A DNA stretch of 64,000 nucleotides from Lysobacterales bacterium. GTDB taxonomy: Bacteria > Pseudomonadota > Gammaproteobacteria > Xanthomonadales > Ahniellaceae. The position numbers were made by a program, and so were the translations under genes. Within the stretch, counting starts at the first letter, position 1, and every line of letters starts with the position of its first letter. Under the pieces are notes generated by a model, which was not told the origin of the DNA, made no database searches, and saw nothing but the letters and a program-made list of their open reading frames with translations. Shown piece after piece: positions 47,803-56,439 of this stretch. The stretch spans positions 33,163-97,162 of the forward strand of contig JACPFU010000031.1 of NCBI GenBank assembly GCA_016182785.1. The letters run 5' to 3'.

Positions 47803-49479
47803 TCAGGCGTAGATGTCGCTCGACAGCGTGCGCGCCTCGATCGCGACGGTGTCGGCCAGGCGGTTGCAGCCGAGCCGCGCGAAGCGCCGGGTGGCGTGCA
47901 GCGTGCGCGGGTCGTGTTCGTTGCGGAAGCTCCATTCGGCATGCTGTGCGAGCAGCGCCAGGGCGAGCGTGCGGCCCATGGTCAGCGCCAGTCCGCGCGC
48001 ACCTGCGGGCAGTTCGTCCTTGCTGCGCGAGCGTTTCTGGATCCACTCGGCGACCGCGGTGGCAGCTTCGCGCACCTGCTTCACCACTGCCTCCAGTTCC
48101 GGCAGCGTGGCCTGCGCGGTCAGCGCGCGGATCGCGGTCAGCCAGTGCTGCAGGCCGCCGATCTGCTTCAGCGCCTTGACCACATCGAGCGCGAGCACGT
48201 TGGTGGTGCCTTCCCAGATCGGCAGCACCTGGGTGTCGCGCAGCAGGCCGGGCAGCCCGGTGTCCTCGCAATAGCCGGCGCCGCCGAAGGACTCGACCAC
48301 TTCGCTGAGCGCGGCCACCGCGGCCTTGCCGGTCGCCAGCTTGACGATCGGGGTGATCAGCCGCAGCAGGTGCACGCTGGCGTCGTCGTGCTGGCCGTTC
48401 TCGACGCGGCCGGTGAGTTCCACCGCGAAGAAGGCGAGGTGGAAGTGGCCCTCGAACTCGGCCTGCAGGTCGGCCAGCGTTTCCTGGTGCAGCGGCTGGT
48501 CGATCAGCGGTTGTCCGAACACCACGCGACGGGTCGCGTAGTCGCGTGCCAAAGTCAGGCCGCGGCGCATCGCGGCGACCGCGCACACCGAGTTCCACAG
48601 GCGGGTGATGTTCAGCATCGGCGCGATTGCGCGGACGCCGTTGCGCGCTTCGCCGACCAGTTCCGCCGGGGTGTTCTCGAGCAGGATTTCCGCGGTCGGC
48701 AGCTTGCGCGTGCCGAGCTTGTCCTTGAGCCGCTCGATGGTGATGTTGCGCAGGCGACCGTCGGACTTGCGGGGTTCGACGTAGAACAGCGCCAGGCCAT
48801 CGGCGCCGGCAGGGTTCTTTTCCGGGCGCGCCAGCAGCAGCGCCATGTCGCAGTGGATGGCCGAGGCGAACCACTTGCGTCCGCTCAGTCGCCAGCGGCC
48901 GCGATCGTCCTGGCGCGCGATGGTCTCGCTGCCGCTGACGTCGGAGCCGCCGCTGGTCTCGGTCATCCACTGGCCGCTGATCCAGAACTGCCTGGGGTCG
49001 CGGCTGAGCAGGTGCGGCGTGGCGCGTTCGACCAGTGTCTTGTTGTCGCTGTCGGCGAGTGCGCGCAGGGCGCCGTCGCTCATCGCCAGCGGACAGGTGA
49101 ACAGCTCGCTCGATGGATGGAACAGATAATTGAACGCGAACTGCAACGGGCGGCCGTGCTGCGCCAGCCACTCGTCATGGCCGAGTGCCAGCAGTCCCCA
49201 CTGCGCGGCAATCGCCGGTGCCTCACGCCAGAACGGGCTCAGCTCGATCTGGTCGATGCGGCTGCCGAAGGCGTCGTACGCGACATGACGCGGCTCGAGG
49301 TGGCGCTCCGCGAGCTGGCGCGGGTACCACTCGTGCGCCACCAGTTCGCCGAACTCGCCAAGGCGCGCCTCGTGCTCCGCCAACACCTGCGGCGGCAGCA
49401 CGCGGCGCAGCCACGAGCGCAGCACGCGATCGTCCAGGTAGGAGTTCGCCAGCACCGGCGCGGTTTGTATGAAGCCCAT
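47803..49479 (-). CDS. AidB-like acyl-CoA dehydrogenase family flavoprotein
   Basis: A 558-residue FAD protein of the AidB branch: WMTETSGGSDVSGSETIA, GRKWFASAIHCDMALLLARP, the flavin-contact RRVVFGQPL and the late LPIWEGTTNVLALDVV. E. coli AidB is induced by alkylating agents, binds DNA and has weak dehydrogenase activity. The length and long N-terminal extension fit. The physiological substrate is unsettled. It heads a probable two-gene unit with the small asparaginase-like protein. Confidence 0.85.
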   Translation of the reverse strand: MGFIQTAPVLANSYLDDRVLRSWLRRVLPPQVLAEHEARLGEFGELVAHEWYPRQLAERHLEPRHVAYDAFGSRIDQIELSPFWREAPAIAAQWGLLALGHDEWLAQHGRPLQFAFNYLFHPSSELFTCPLAMSDGALRALADSDNKTLVERATPHLLSRDPRQFWISGQWMTETSGGSDVSGSETIARQDDRGRWRLSGRKWFASAIHCDMALLLARPEKNPAGADGLALFYVEPRKSDGRLRNITIERLKDKLGTRKLPTAEILLENTPAELVGEARNGVRAIAPMLNITRLWNSVCAVAAMRRGLTLARDYATRRVVFGQPLIDQPLHQETLADLQAEFEGHFHLAFFAVELTGRVENGQHDDASVHLLRLITPIVKLATGKAAVAALSEVVESFGGAGYCEDTGLPGLLRDTQVLPIWEGTTNVLALDVVKALKQIGGLQHWLTAIRALTAQATLPELEAVVKQVREAATAVAEWIQKRSRSKDELPAGARGLALTMGRTLALALLAQHAEWSFRNEHDPRTLHATRRFARLGCNRLADTVAIEARTLSSDIYA

Positions 49480-49572
49480 GATTCTCCCCGACGCTCCGGC
49501 GTCACTGCGTCCCGTGCAGCGCGACGAACTTAGCCGCTGGCTGCAATCGCGACAAGCGCACGGCGCGCCGCG

Positions 49573-49950
49573 TCACGCGCGTGCCGGGCTGCGGCGCAGG
49601 CCGAACACGGCGAGCAGTGCCAGCGCGATTTCGATCGCTGCCAGCGTGCGCAGCGGCGGGTTCGACCAGAGCTCCATGACGCCGTGACTGAAATAGAGCA
49701 GCGAGACGATGCCGCCGACCAGCAGCGCTCGCCGGCGGCTGTGCAGCGCCGCCGGAACCAGCGCCAGCAGCGGCAACAGCACCAGCGTGAGCACCAGTGC
49801 CGTCGGCAGCGGTCGTGGTGGGTGCAGCAGCGCATGCCACAGCACCTGCAGCAGTGCCTGCGCGCACAGCGCCGCCGCCGGCAACGCCTCACCCAAGGTC
49901 AGGGCTGGCGGTGCGTTGCGAGCTTGTGGTGGGTCGGCGAGGTCGGGCAT
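49573..49950 (-). CDS. DUF2069 family membrane protein
   Basis: A 125-residue protein with four hydrophobic segments. The motif SLLYFSHGVMELWSNPPLRT followed by LAAIEIALALLAVFGLRRS is characteristic of DUF2069. Function unknown. It is divergent from the TlpA-like gene, with 104 bases between starts. A 93-base gap without visible signals separates its stop from the AidB-like gene start. Confidence 0.78.
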   Translation of the reverse strand: MPDLADPPQARNAPPALTLGEALPAAALCAQALLQVLWHALLHPPRPLPTALVLTLVLLPLLALVPAALHSRRRALLVGGIVSLLYFSHGVMELWSNPPLRTLAAIEIALALLAVFGLRRSPARA

Positions 49951-50054
49951 GGCCTGTTGCGCGAAAACAACGCGACTTGCGGGAGCGGAACCATCCGTTC
50001 ATGCCGCTGTCGGTAAATTGCGCCGCATCGTAGCGGCTCGCGCAGGGAGTGCCC

Positions 50055-50534
50055 ATGAAATTCTGGATCCTGGTCCTGGCCATGTGCGTTGCCGCGACCA
50101 CGCGCGCGGCGGAGCCGACCGAGCCGGCAAAGGCGCCGACGCTGGTGGTGTCGACGCTCGATCACGGCGAGTTCGACTTGGCCAGGCAGCGCGGCAAGTG
50201 GGTGCTGGTCAACTTCTGGGCGACCTGGTGCGCGCCCTGCCTGAAGGAGATCCCGGACTTCTCGGCCTTCGATCGCGAGCGCGAGGACGTGGTCGTGATC
50301 GGCCTCGCGTTCGAGGAGATCGAGGTTGCCGACCTGCGCGCATTCCTCAAGGAGCATCCGGCCGCGTACCCGATCGCGCTGGTCGACGTCTATGCGCCGC
50401 CTGCCGGCTTCGAGGTGCCGCGCGGCTTGCCGACCAGCTGGCTGATCGCGCCGGATGGCCATGTCGCCGAGAAATACCTGGGGCCGATCACCAGCGCCGA
50501 TCTCGCGCGCCGTATCGCGCAGGAGAAGCGATGA
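50055..50534 (+). CDS. Periplasmic TlpA-like thioredoxin
   Basis: A 159-residue exported thiol-disulfide protein. A signal peptide (about 1-19) is followed by a TlpA/ResA fold with active site NFWATWCAPCLKE (C59, C62) and the cis-proline loop PRGLPTSWLIAPDG. It probably reduces or isomerises disulfides in the envelope; the partner is unknown. ATG 50055 follows AGGGAG with good spacing; an in-frame GTG lies six bases upstream. Its stop overlaps the acyP start (ATGA). Confidence 0.87.
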   Translation: MKFWILVLAMCVAATTRAAEPTEPAKAPTLVVSTLDHGEFDLARQRGKWVLVNFWATWCAPCLKEIPDFSAFDREREDVVVIGLAFEEIEVADLRAFLKEHPAAYPIALVDVYAPPAGFEVPRGLPTSWLIAPDGHVAEKYLGPITSADLARRIAQEKR

Positions 50535-50803
50535 TGGCCGGTGCGCGCTTCATCGTGCGCGGGCGCGTGCAGGGCGTGTACTACCGCGCCTCGACACGCG
50601 ACCATGCGATTGCGCTCGGACTGGTTGGCAGCGCGCGCAATCTGGAGGACGGCTCGGTCGAAGTCACCGCGGTTGGCACCGGCAACGCGATTGCCGAACT
50701 CGAACGCTGGCTGTGGCAAGGCCCGCCGGCGGCGCGCGTGGCCGAGGTGCGGCGCGAAGAACTGAACGCGCCGGCCGCGTTCCGTGACTTCATCACCGGT
50801 TGA
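50531..50803 (+). CDS. acyP: Acylphosphatase
   Basis: A 90-residue enzyme hydrolysing acyl phosphates such as carbamoyl or acetyl phosphate. Catalytic R19 (RFIVRGRVQGVYYRASTRDH) and N37 (GSARNLEDGSVEV) are present, and length is standard. Translation is coupled to the TlpA-like gene by an ATGA overlap; a second ATG follows directly at 50534. The next gene starts 10 bases after its stop. Confidence 0.95.
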   Translation: MMAGARFIVRGRVQGVYYRASTRDHAIALGLVGSARNLEDGSVEVTAVGTGNAIAELERWLWQGPPAARVAEVRREELNAPAAFRDFITG

Positions 50804-50813
50804 GCGCGTGCGC

Positions 50814-52760
50814 ATGCTCGCCGCCCTCGGTCGCGTCGTCGTTGCATGGATGCTGCTGCTCCCGCTCGTCGCGCAGGCCGCGGCACAGTGGTCGACGGCG
50901 GACGTCCCGGGTGCGCAGCCGGCGTTGATCCAGGTCCAGGCCGGCGAGGCCGAAGCCCTGGTGCGTGCGGCGCAGACCCAGGCGCTCGGCTGGTCGCATG
51001 TGAACTGGCGCGACGCCGCGCTCGATCGCGTCGGTCTGGAGCGCCTGCTGGCACGCAGCGAGCGCGTCGACCGTAGCCAGTTGGTGCTGATGGGCGGTGG
51101 CACGCGCGCGTCCGCGCTGCTCGCGCTCAGCGCTCAGCTGCTGCGCCTGCCGAACCCGCCGGCGCGGCTGCGCGGGCTGGTGCTGCAGGTGGAGGCGACG
51201 GGCGCATGGCCGTCGTTGCCGAAGTCGAACGACTGGCCAGCACTGTTGCTCAGCTATCGCCGCGACGACGCGCAGGCGCGACGGGCCGCGTTCGCGCTGG
51301 CACGCAACGCGCGCGCCGCTGGCGCCGCGGTCTGGTTGCAACCGCGGGAGGCAGCGGCATCCGCGGCCGACGCGGATCTGCTCCCCGGCTGGCTGGCGAC
51401 CTTGGGCATTGCGCGCGTGCGCCGCTTCGAGGACGCCTTGGTGCGTTCCTACCCCGCGGCGTCGAAGCGCAGCATCGAAACGGCGTTGTTGGCGCTGGCG
51501 CAGCAGCTTCACGATGCGGCTGGTGCCGGAAAGTCCCTGCAGGTGCATGTCTCCGACCGGCAGGGCGGAGCATTCGAGCTGCTGGTCGATGCCGACGCGC
51601 GCCTGCTGCGGCGCGATGGTCGCGGCGTGGTGGCGGAGTTCGACGCGCAGCAGGCGTTGCGTTCGGTCTACGGCGATCTGCTGGCGTCGCCGCGGATCGA
51701 TCTGGCCGCGGCGCAGCCGTTGCTGCATCCGGAAACCGGGAGCACGTTGCTGGCAATTCCGGTGCGGCTGGAACTCGCCGGCGGCAGCATCGGCGTGCTG
51801 CTGCTGCGCCACGCCGATGGCAGCTACGGCATGATCGATCTTGGCGATGGCGGCGCGCTGGAGGCCTTGCTGCCCTCGCCCGAGGCCGCGGACCGCGGGC
51901 ATGCCTGGTGGGGATTGCGCGCCCAGGCCGACGCCGACGGCCATCGGTTGACGCGCATCGAACTGCAGCCGGTGCTGCCGCGGCGCGGGTTGTGGTGGGA
52001 CCCGAGCCATGCCGGAAGTGCCCTCGATCTGCAGCCGGTGCCGGGCGGCTACAGCGCCGTGTTCGCGACCTACGACGAGGCCGGGGCGTCGCGCTGGTAT
52101 CTCGCGACCGGACGCATCGAAGGCCAGCGTTTCGTGTCCGCTGCAGGGGGTCTGCAACTCATGCGACGCGACCCGGCGATGGCGCCGCCGCACCCGGATC
52201 GAGCGCTCGGTGGCCGCATCGACATCGACTTCTCGGTCGCGGCCGAGCATCCGGCCTGCAAGCGACGCAGTGCCGGCGCCGCCCAGCTGGCATTGCTGTC
52301 GGTGCAGTTGCCGGGACGCACCGAGAGTTGGTGCATCGAGCCCGTGGGGCTGCTTGCGGGGGTTCCGGAACACGACGTCAACGGCGTCTGGTACGGCGGC
52401 AGCGGCGATTCCGGATGGGGCCTCAGCGTGGTCAGCGCCGGGGACGAAGGCCGCGGGCTGGTCTCGGCGATGCTGTATTTCCATGATCGCGAGGGATGGC
52501 CGCGTTGGGCGATGGGTGCCGGCGCCCTTGGCGTCGACGGCGCCACGCTGACCATGCACGGGTATTCGCAGCGTTGCCGCGATTGCCGCAACCCAGAGAC
52601 CACCGCCCAGGCGCTCGGCGAACTGCGCCTGCGCGTCGGCGGCTGGTGTGGCGAACCCGAGCTGCGCGCCCGCCTCGAACTTGGCGACGGCGACCCGGGG
52701 CTGCGCTTCCAGCGTCCGGAAATGCCCCTGCAGCGCATCTCCGAGTCACGCTGCGACTGA
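50814..52760 (+). CDS. Exported protein: degenerate hydrolase-like domain plus two C-terminal modules
   Basis: A 648-residue secreted protein of unknown function. A signal peptide (to about 23) precedes residues 35-240, which recall an alpha/beta hydrolase, but the nucleophile elbow reads MGGGTRAS without the expected G-x-S-x-G. A central region (about 240-390) is followed by two related modules. The first (about 392-490) opens GLWWDPSHAGSALDL, with FATYDEAGASRWYLATG. The second (about 522-620) opens NGVWYGGSGDSGWGLSV, with FHDREGWPRWAMG and C588/C591 in YSQRCRDC. The second matches the end of the subtilase at 18448. Start 50814 is preferred to an in-frame start inside acyP. Confidence 0.7.
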   Translation: MLAALGRVVVAWMLLLPLVAQAAAQWSTADVPGAQPALIQVQAGEAEALVRAAQTQALGWSHVNWRDAALDRVGLERLLARSERVDRSQLVLMGGGTRASALLALSAQLLRLPNPPARLRGLVLQVEATGAWPSLPKSNDWPALLLSYRRDDAQARRAAFALARNARAAGAAVWLQPREAAASAADADLLPGWLATLGIARVRRFEDALVRSYPAASKRSIETALLALAQQLHDAAGAGKSLQVHVSDRQGGAFELLVDADARLLRRDGRGVVAEFDAQQALRSVYGDLLASPRIDLAAAQPLLHPETGSTLLAIPVRLELAGGSIGVLLLRHADGSYGMIDLGDGGALEALLPSPEAADRGHAWWGLRAQADADGHRLTRIELQPVLPRRGLWWDPSHAGSALDLQPVPGGYSAVFATYDEAGASRWYLATGRIEGQRFVSAAGGLQLMRRDPAMAPPHPDRALGGRIDIDFSVAAEHPACKRRSAGAAQLALLSVQLPGRTESWCIEPVGLLAGVPEHDVNGVWYGGSGDSGWGLSVVSAGDEGRGLVSAMLYFHDREGWPRWAMGAGALGVDGATLTMHGYSQRCRDCRNPETTAQALGELRLRVGGWCGEPELRARLELGDGDPGLRFQRPEMPLQRISESRCD

Positions 52761-52761
52761 T

Positions 52762-53541
52762 TCAGTACTTCGCGCGCACCATGCTCGCGCGCGTGCCGAC
52801 GCGGTCCTTGCCGAGGCGCTTGCGCTTCAGCGGCGGCAACTGCAACGGCTCAGGGGCGACGCGCTGCTCGGGAAGCTGTTCCAGCAGGTGCTCGATCATG
52901 TTCAGGCGCGCACGTTTCTGGTCGTTGGCATCGACCACGAACCACGGCGCGTGGCGGGTGTGGGTGACCTTGAAGAAAGCATCGCGGGCGCTGCTGTAGT
53001 CGTCGTAGCGGTCGCGCGCGGCGATGTCGATCGGCGAGATTTTCCAGCGCTTGAGCGGATCGGCGATGCGCTCGGCGAAGCGCTTTTCCTGCTCGGCCTG
53101 GTCGACGGCGAACCAGTACTTGAACAGCAGGATGCCGTCGTCGACCAGCATGCGCTCGAACACCGGCGCCTGCCCCAGCCAGCGCTGGTATTCGGCGTCG
53201 CTGCAGAACCCCATCACGCGCTCGACGCCACCGCGGTTGTACCAGCTGCGGTCGAACAGCACGATCTCGCCCGCGGCCGGAAGGTGTTCCACGTAGCGCT
53301 GGAAGTACCACTGGCTGCGCTCGCGCTCGCTCGGCTTCGGCAGCGCCACGACGCGGCATCCGCGCGGGTTCAGCACCTGCGCGATGGCGCTGATGGCGCC
53401 GCCCTTGCCGGCGGTGTCGCGACCCTCGAACACCACCACCAGACGCTGTCCGGTGCCCTGGACCCAGCGCTGCATTTCGCACAGGTGCACCTGCAGCGGC
53501 TGCAGCAGTTCGAGGTAGTCCTTCTTCTTCATCTGCGCCAC
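52762..53541 (-). CDS. ppk2: Polyphosphate kinase 2
   Basis: Cytoplasmic enzyme transferring phosphate between polyphosphate and nucleotides. The 259 residues have Walker A GRDTAGKGG (40-48), Walker B VLFDRSWYNRGGVERVMG with D97, and the lid RFAERIADPLKRWKISPID. This is the single-domain class. The preference for ADP or GDP cannot be fixed by eye. It is convergent with the upstream secreted-protein gene (one base between stops) and lies 10 bases after moaB on the same strand. Confidence 0.92.
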   Translation of the reverse strand: MAQMKKKDYLELLQPLQVHLCEMQRWVQGTGQRLVVVFEGRDTAGKGGAISAIAQVLNPRGCRVVALPKPSERERSQWYFQRYVEHLPAAGEIVLFDRSWYNRGGVERVMGFCSDAEYQRWLGQAPVFERMLVDDGILLFKYWFAVDQAEQEKRFAERIADPLKRWKISPIDIAARDRYDDYSSARDAFFKVTHTRHAPWFVVDANDQKRARLNMIEHLLEQLPEQRVAPEPLQLPPLKRKRLGKDRVGTRASMVRAKY

Positions 53542-53551
53542 GGTGCTCTCC

Positions 53552-54073
53552 TCAGTGTTCGTGCAGTCTCGGTTTCAGCCCGGCGAGGTTGCACGGGCGC
53601 GTGCGTGCATCGAGTTGCGCCTGCAGGATCCGCTCCCAGGCGGTGCGGCAGGCGGAGGTCGAGCCCGGCAGCGCGAACACGAAGGTGCCGTTGGCGAGCC
53701 CGGCGAAGGCGCGCGACTGCAGGCTGGCGGTGCCGATCTCCGCGATCGACACGGCGCGGAACATCTCGCCGAACCCCGGCATTTCCTTGTCCAGCAGCGG
53801 GCGCAGCGCTTCCGGGGTCGAGTCGCGTCCGGTGAAGCCGGTACCGCCGGTGACCAGCACGCCGTCGATGTCTGGATCGGCGATCCAGCCCGCGACGATC
53901 GCACGCATGCGGTAGATGTCGTCACGCACCAGTTCGCGCGCTGCAAGCCGATGCCCGGACGCCTGCAGTGCCTGCTCCAGATAGTCGCCGGAGCTGTCGT
54001 TGGCGCGCGTGCGCGTGTCGGACACGGTGAGCACTGCGAGTTGCAGCGGGATGAAATCTGTTTGTGCGCTCAT
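53552..54073 (-). CDS. moaB: Molybdenum cofactor biosynthesis protein B
   Basis: A 173-residue protein of the MoaB/Mog fold, adenylylating molybdopterin in molybdenum-cofactor assembly. Motifs include [39 protein letters not shown] and [18 protein letters not shown]. Its ATG overlaps the prfA stop (ATGA). No other moa/moe genes are present here, so this is a stand-alone copy coupled to a translation-factor gene. Confidence 0.92.
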   Translation of the reverse strand: MSAQTDFIPLQLAVLTVSDTRTRANDSSGDYLEQALQASGHRLAARELVRDDIYRMRAIVAGWIADPDIDGVLVTGGTGFTGRDSTPEALRPLLDKEMPGFGEMFRAVSIAEIGTASLQSRAFAGLANGTFVFALPGSTSACRTAWERILQAQLDARTRPCNLAGLKPRLHEH

Positions 54074-55161
54074 GCGGCTGCCTCGGTGATCAGCTTGAGT
54101 TCGTCGGCCTGGTGCTCGTGCGCGAGCGCGTCGACGACCGCGTCGAGGTCGCCCTCGATGACGCGGTCGAGCGAGTACAGGGTCAGCCCGATGCGGTGGT
54201 CGGTCAGGCGGCCCTGCGGGAAGTTGTAGGTGCGGATGCGTTGCGAACGATCGCCCGAGCCGACCTGCACGCGGCGCAGCTCGGCCTGCGCGGCGTGCTG
54301 CTTCTGCTGCTGCTCGTCGAGCAGGCGCGCCTTGAGCAAGCTCAGCGCGCGCGCGCGGTTCTTGTGCTGCGAACGTTCGTCCTGGCACTCGACGACGATG
54401 CCGGTCGGCAGGTGCGTCATGCGGATCGCGGAGTCGGTCTTGTTGACGTGCTGGCCGCCGGCGCCGGAGGCGCGGAAGGTATCGACCTTGAGGTCGCTCG
54501 GGTTGATCTCGATGTCCGCGATCTCGTCAAGCTCCGGCAGCACCGCCACCGTCGCTGCGGAAGTGTGGATGCGACCTTGCGCTTCGGTTTCCGGCACTCG
54601 TTGCACGCGGTGGGTGCCGGACTCGAACTTGAGGCGCGCATACGCGCCATCGCCCTCGATGCGTGCCACCACTTCCTTGAACCCGCCATGTTCGCCCGGG
54701 CTGGCCGAGATCAGTTCCACGCGCCAGCGCCTGGCTTCGGCGTAGCGGGTGTACATGCGGTAGAGATCGCCAGCGAAGATCGCGGCCTCGTCGCCACCGG
54801 TTCCGGCGCGGATTTCCAGGAACACCGGGGCGTCGTCGCGCGGGTCGCGCGGCACCAGCAACAGGCCGAGCGAGTCGTCGAGACGCGCCCGCTCGGCTTC
54901 CAGTGCCTGCAATTCCTCGGCGGCCAGCGCGCGCAGTTCGGCGTCGTCCTCGTGCTGCATCTGGCGCGCGGCCTCGACCGCGCGGGCGTTCGCCGCCAGC
55001 GCCGCGAGACCGGTGGCGATCGGTTCGAGTTGCGCGTATTCGCGCGACAGTTCGCGGAAGCGTCTGGGGTCGGCGAGTGCGTCGGGTTCGGCGAGCAGAC
55101 GCTCGACTTCGACCTTGCGCTCGGCCAGCGCTTCGAGCTTGCGCAGGATCGATGGGGTCAT
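54070..55161 (-). CDS. prfA: Peptide chain release factor 1
   Basis: Class I release factor reading UAA/UAG. The 363 residues include the GGQ motif at 235-237 ([15 protein letters not shown]) and the PxT anticodon-like motif as P190-E-T192 in [15 protein letters not shown]. It overlaps hemA upstream (ATGA) in the widespread hemA-prfA arrangement and moaB downstream; the usual prmC (hemK) partner is missing from this spot. Confidence 0.97.
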   Translation of the reverse strand: MTPSILRKLEALAERKVEVERLLAEPDALADPRRFRELSREYAQLEPIATGLAALAANARAVEAARQMQHEDDAELRALAAEELQALEAERARLDDSLGLLLVPRDPRDDAPVFLEIRAGTGGDEAAIFAGDLYRMYTRYAEARRWRVELISASPGEHGGFKEVVARIEGDGAYARLKFESGTHRVQRVPETEAQGRIHTSAATVAVLPELDEIADIEINPSDLKVDTFRASGAGGQHVNKTDSAIRMTHLPTGIVVECQDERSQHKNRARALSLLKARLLDEQQQKQHAAQAELRRVQVGSGDRSQRIRTYNFPQGRLTDHRIGLTLYSLDRVIEGDLDAVVDALAHEHQADELKLITEAAA

Positions 55162-56420
55162 CGGCGCCGTTCTTCGCTGGCGAACAGCTGCTCGGCTGCG
55201 CGCAACAGCTCGGCGTCGCCGCGCAGGGCGGCCGCGCGCAGGTTGCTCGAAGGCGCGTGCAGCAGGCGGTTGGTCAGCGTGTGTGCGAGGAAGTCGAGCG
55301 CCGCGCCTGGGTCGCGGCCGCTCTGCAGCATCTGGCGTGCGCGTGCGAGCACGTCATCGCGGTTGCGCTCGGCATCGCCGCGGAGCTTCTGGATCGGGCC
55401 CTGGTCGTCGAGGGCGCGCAGCCAGCCCATGAAGTGCTCGGCCGCGAGTGCGACGATTTCCTCGGCTTCGGCGGCGGCTTCGCGGCGCGAGCGCATCGCT
55501 TCGTCGATCGACCTGCCGATGTCGTCGACGGTGTAGAGGTAGATGTCCTCCAACTCCGCGACATCGGCTGCGATGTCGCGCGGCACCGCCAGGTCGAGCA
55601 TGAACTGCGGCCGATGCCGGCGCGCTTTCAGCGCCGCCGCCGCCATGGCCTTGCCGATGACCGGTTCGCGCGCCGCGGTCGAGGCGATCACGATGTCGGC
55701 CTGCACCAGCGCGTCGGGGAGGTCGGACAGCGCCACCGCCTGGCCGTGGAAGCGCTCGGCCAGGCCGCGGGCGTTGGCCAGGGTACGGTTCGCCACCACG
55801 ATGCGCCTGGCGCCGGCTTCGGTGAGGTGGCGTGCGCACAGTTCGATGGTGTCGCCGGCGCCGATCAGCAACACGCCGGCGTTCGCGAAATCGGAGAAGA
55901 TCTGCTGCGCCAGGCGCACCGCGGCGAAGGCCACGGACACCGGGCTGGCGCCGATGCGGGTCTCGGTTCGCGCGCGCTTGGCGACGCTGAAGCTCTGCTG
56001 GAACAGTCGCTCCATCGCCGAGTCGAGCGACCCTGCCTCGCGCGCGCAGTGGTACGCGGTCTTCACCTGGCCGAGGATCTGCGGTTCACCGAGCACCATC
56101 GAGTCGAGCCCGGTGGCGACGCGGAACAGGTGGCGTACCGCGGCCTCGCCTTCGTGCTGGTAGAGGAAACCGTCGAGGCGTCCCGGGGCGAGCGCGAAAT
56201 GACGGTGCAGCCAGTCGACCGGCGCCGCCTCGGCGCCCACCGCGACGCGGCAGTAGACCTCGGTGCGGTTGCAGGTGGAGATGATCGCGGCCTCGCGCAC
56301 GCCGGGCTCGGTGCGCAGTTCGCGCAGCGCCGCGGTGGCGAGTTCCGGGGTCAGTGCGACCTGCTCGCGCAGGGCGAGCGGGGCCGACTGGTGGTTGAGT
56401 CCGAGCGCGAGGAGTGTCAT
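55158..56420 (-). CDS. hemA: Glutamyl-tRNA reductase
   Basis: First enzyme of the C5 haem pathway: reduces Glu-tRNA(Glu) to glutamate-1-semialdehyde with NADPH. It has 420 residues with catalytic C50 ([12 protein letters not shown]), the [17 protein letters not shown] signature, an NADPH-binding [13 protein letters not shown] and a C-terminal dimerisation helix region. Start 56420 ([15 protein letters not shown]) fits the family. Only 19 bases separate its start from that of the divergent TPR lipoprotein gene. Confidence 0.97.
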   Translation of the reverse strand: MTLLALGLNHQSAPLALREQVALTPELATAALRELRTEPGVREAAIISTCNRTEVYCRVAVGAEAAPVDWLHRHFALAPGRLDGFLYQHEGEAAVRHLFRVATGLDSMVLGEPQILGQVKTAYHCAREAGSLDSAMERLFQQSFSVAKRARTETRIGASPVSVAFAAVRLAQQIFSDFANAGVLLIGAGDTIELCARHLTEAGARRIVVANRTLANARGLAERFHGQAVALSDLPDALVQADIVIASTAAREPVIGKAMAAAALKARRHRPQFMLDLAVPRDIAADVAELEDIYLYTVDDIGRSIDEAMRSRREAAAEAEEIVALAAEHFMGWLRALDDQGPIQKLRGDAERNRDDVLARARQMLQSGRDPGAALDFLAHTLTNRLLHAPSSNLRAAALRGDAELLRAAEQLFASEERRR

Positions 56421-56439
56421 GTCGTGCGAAAATGCGGCA

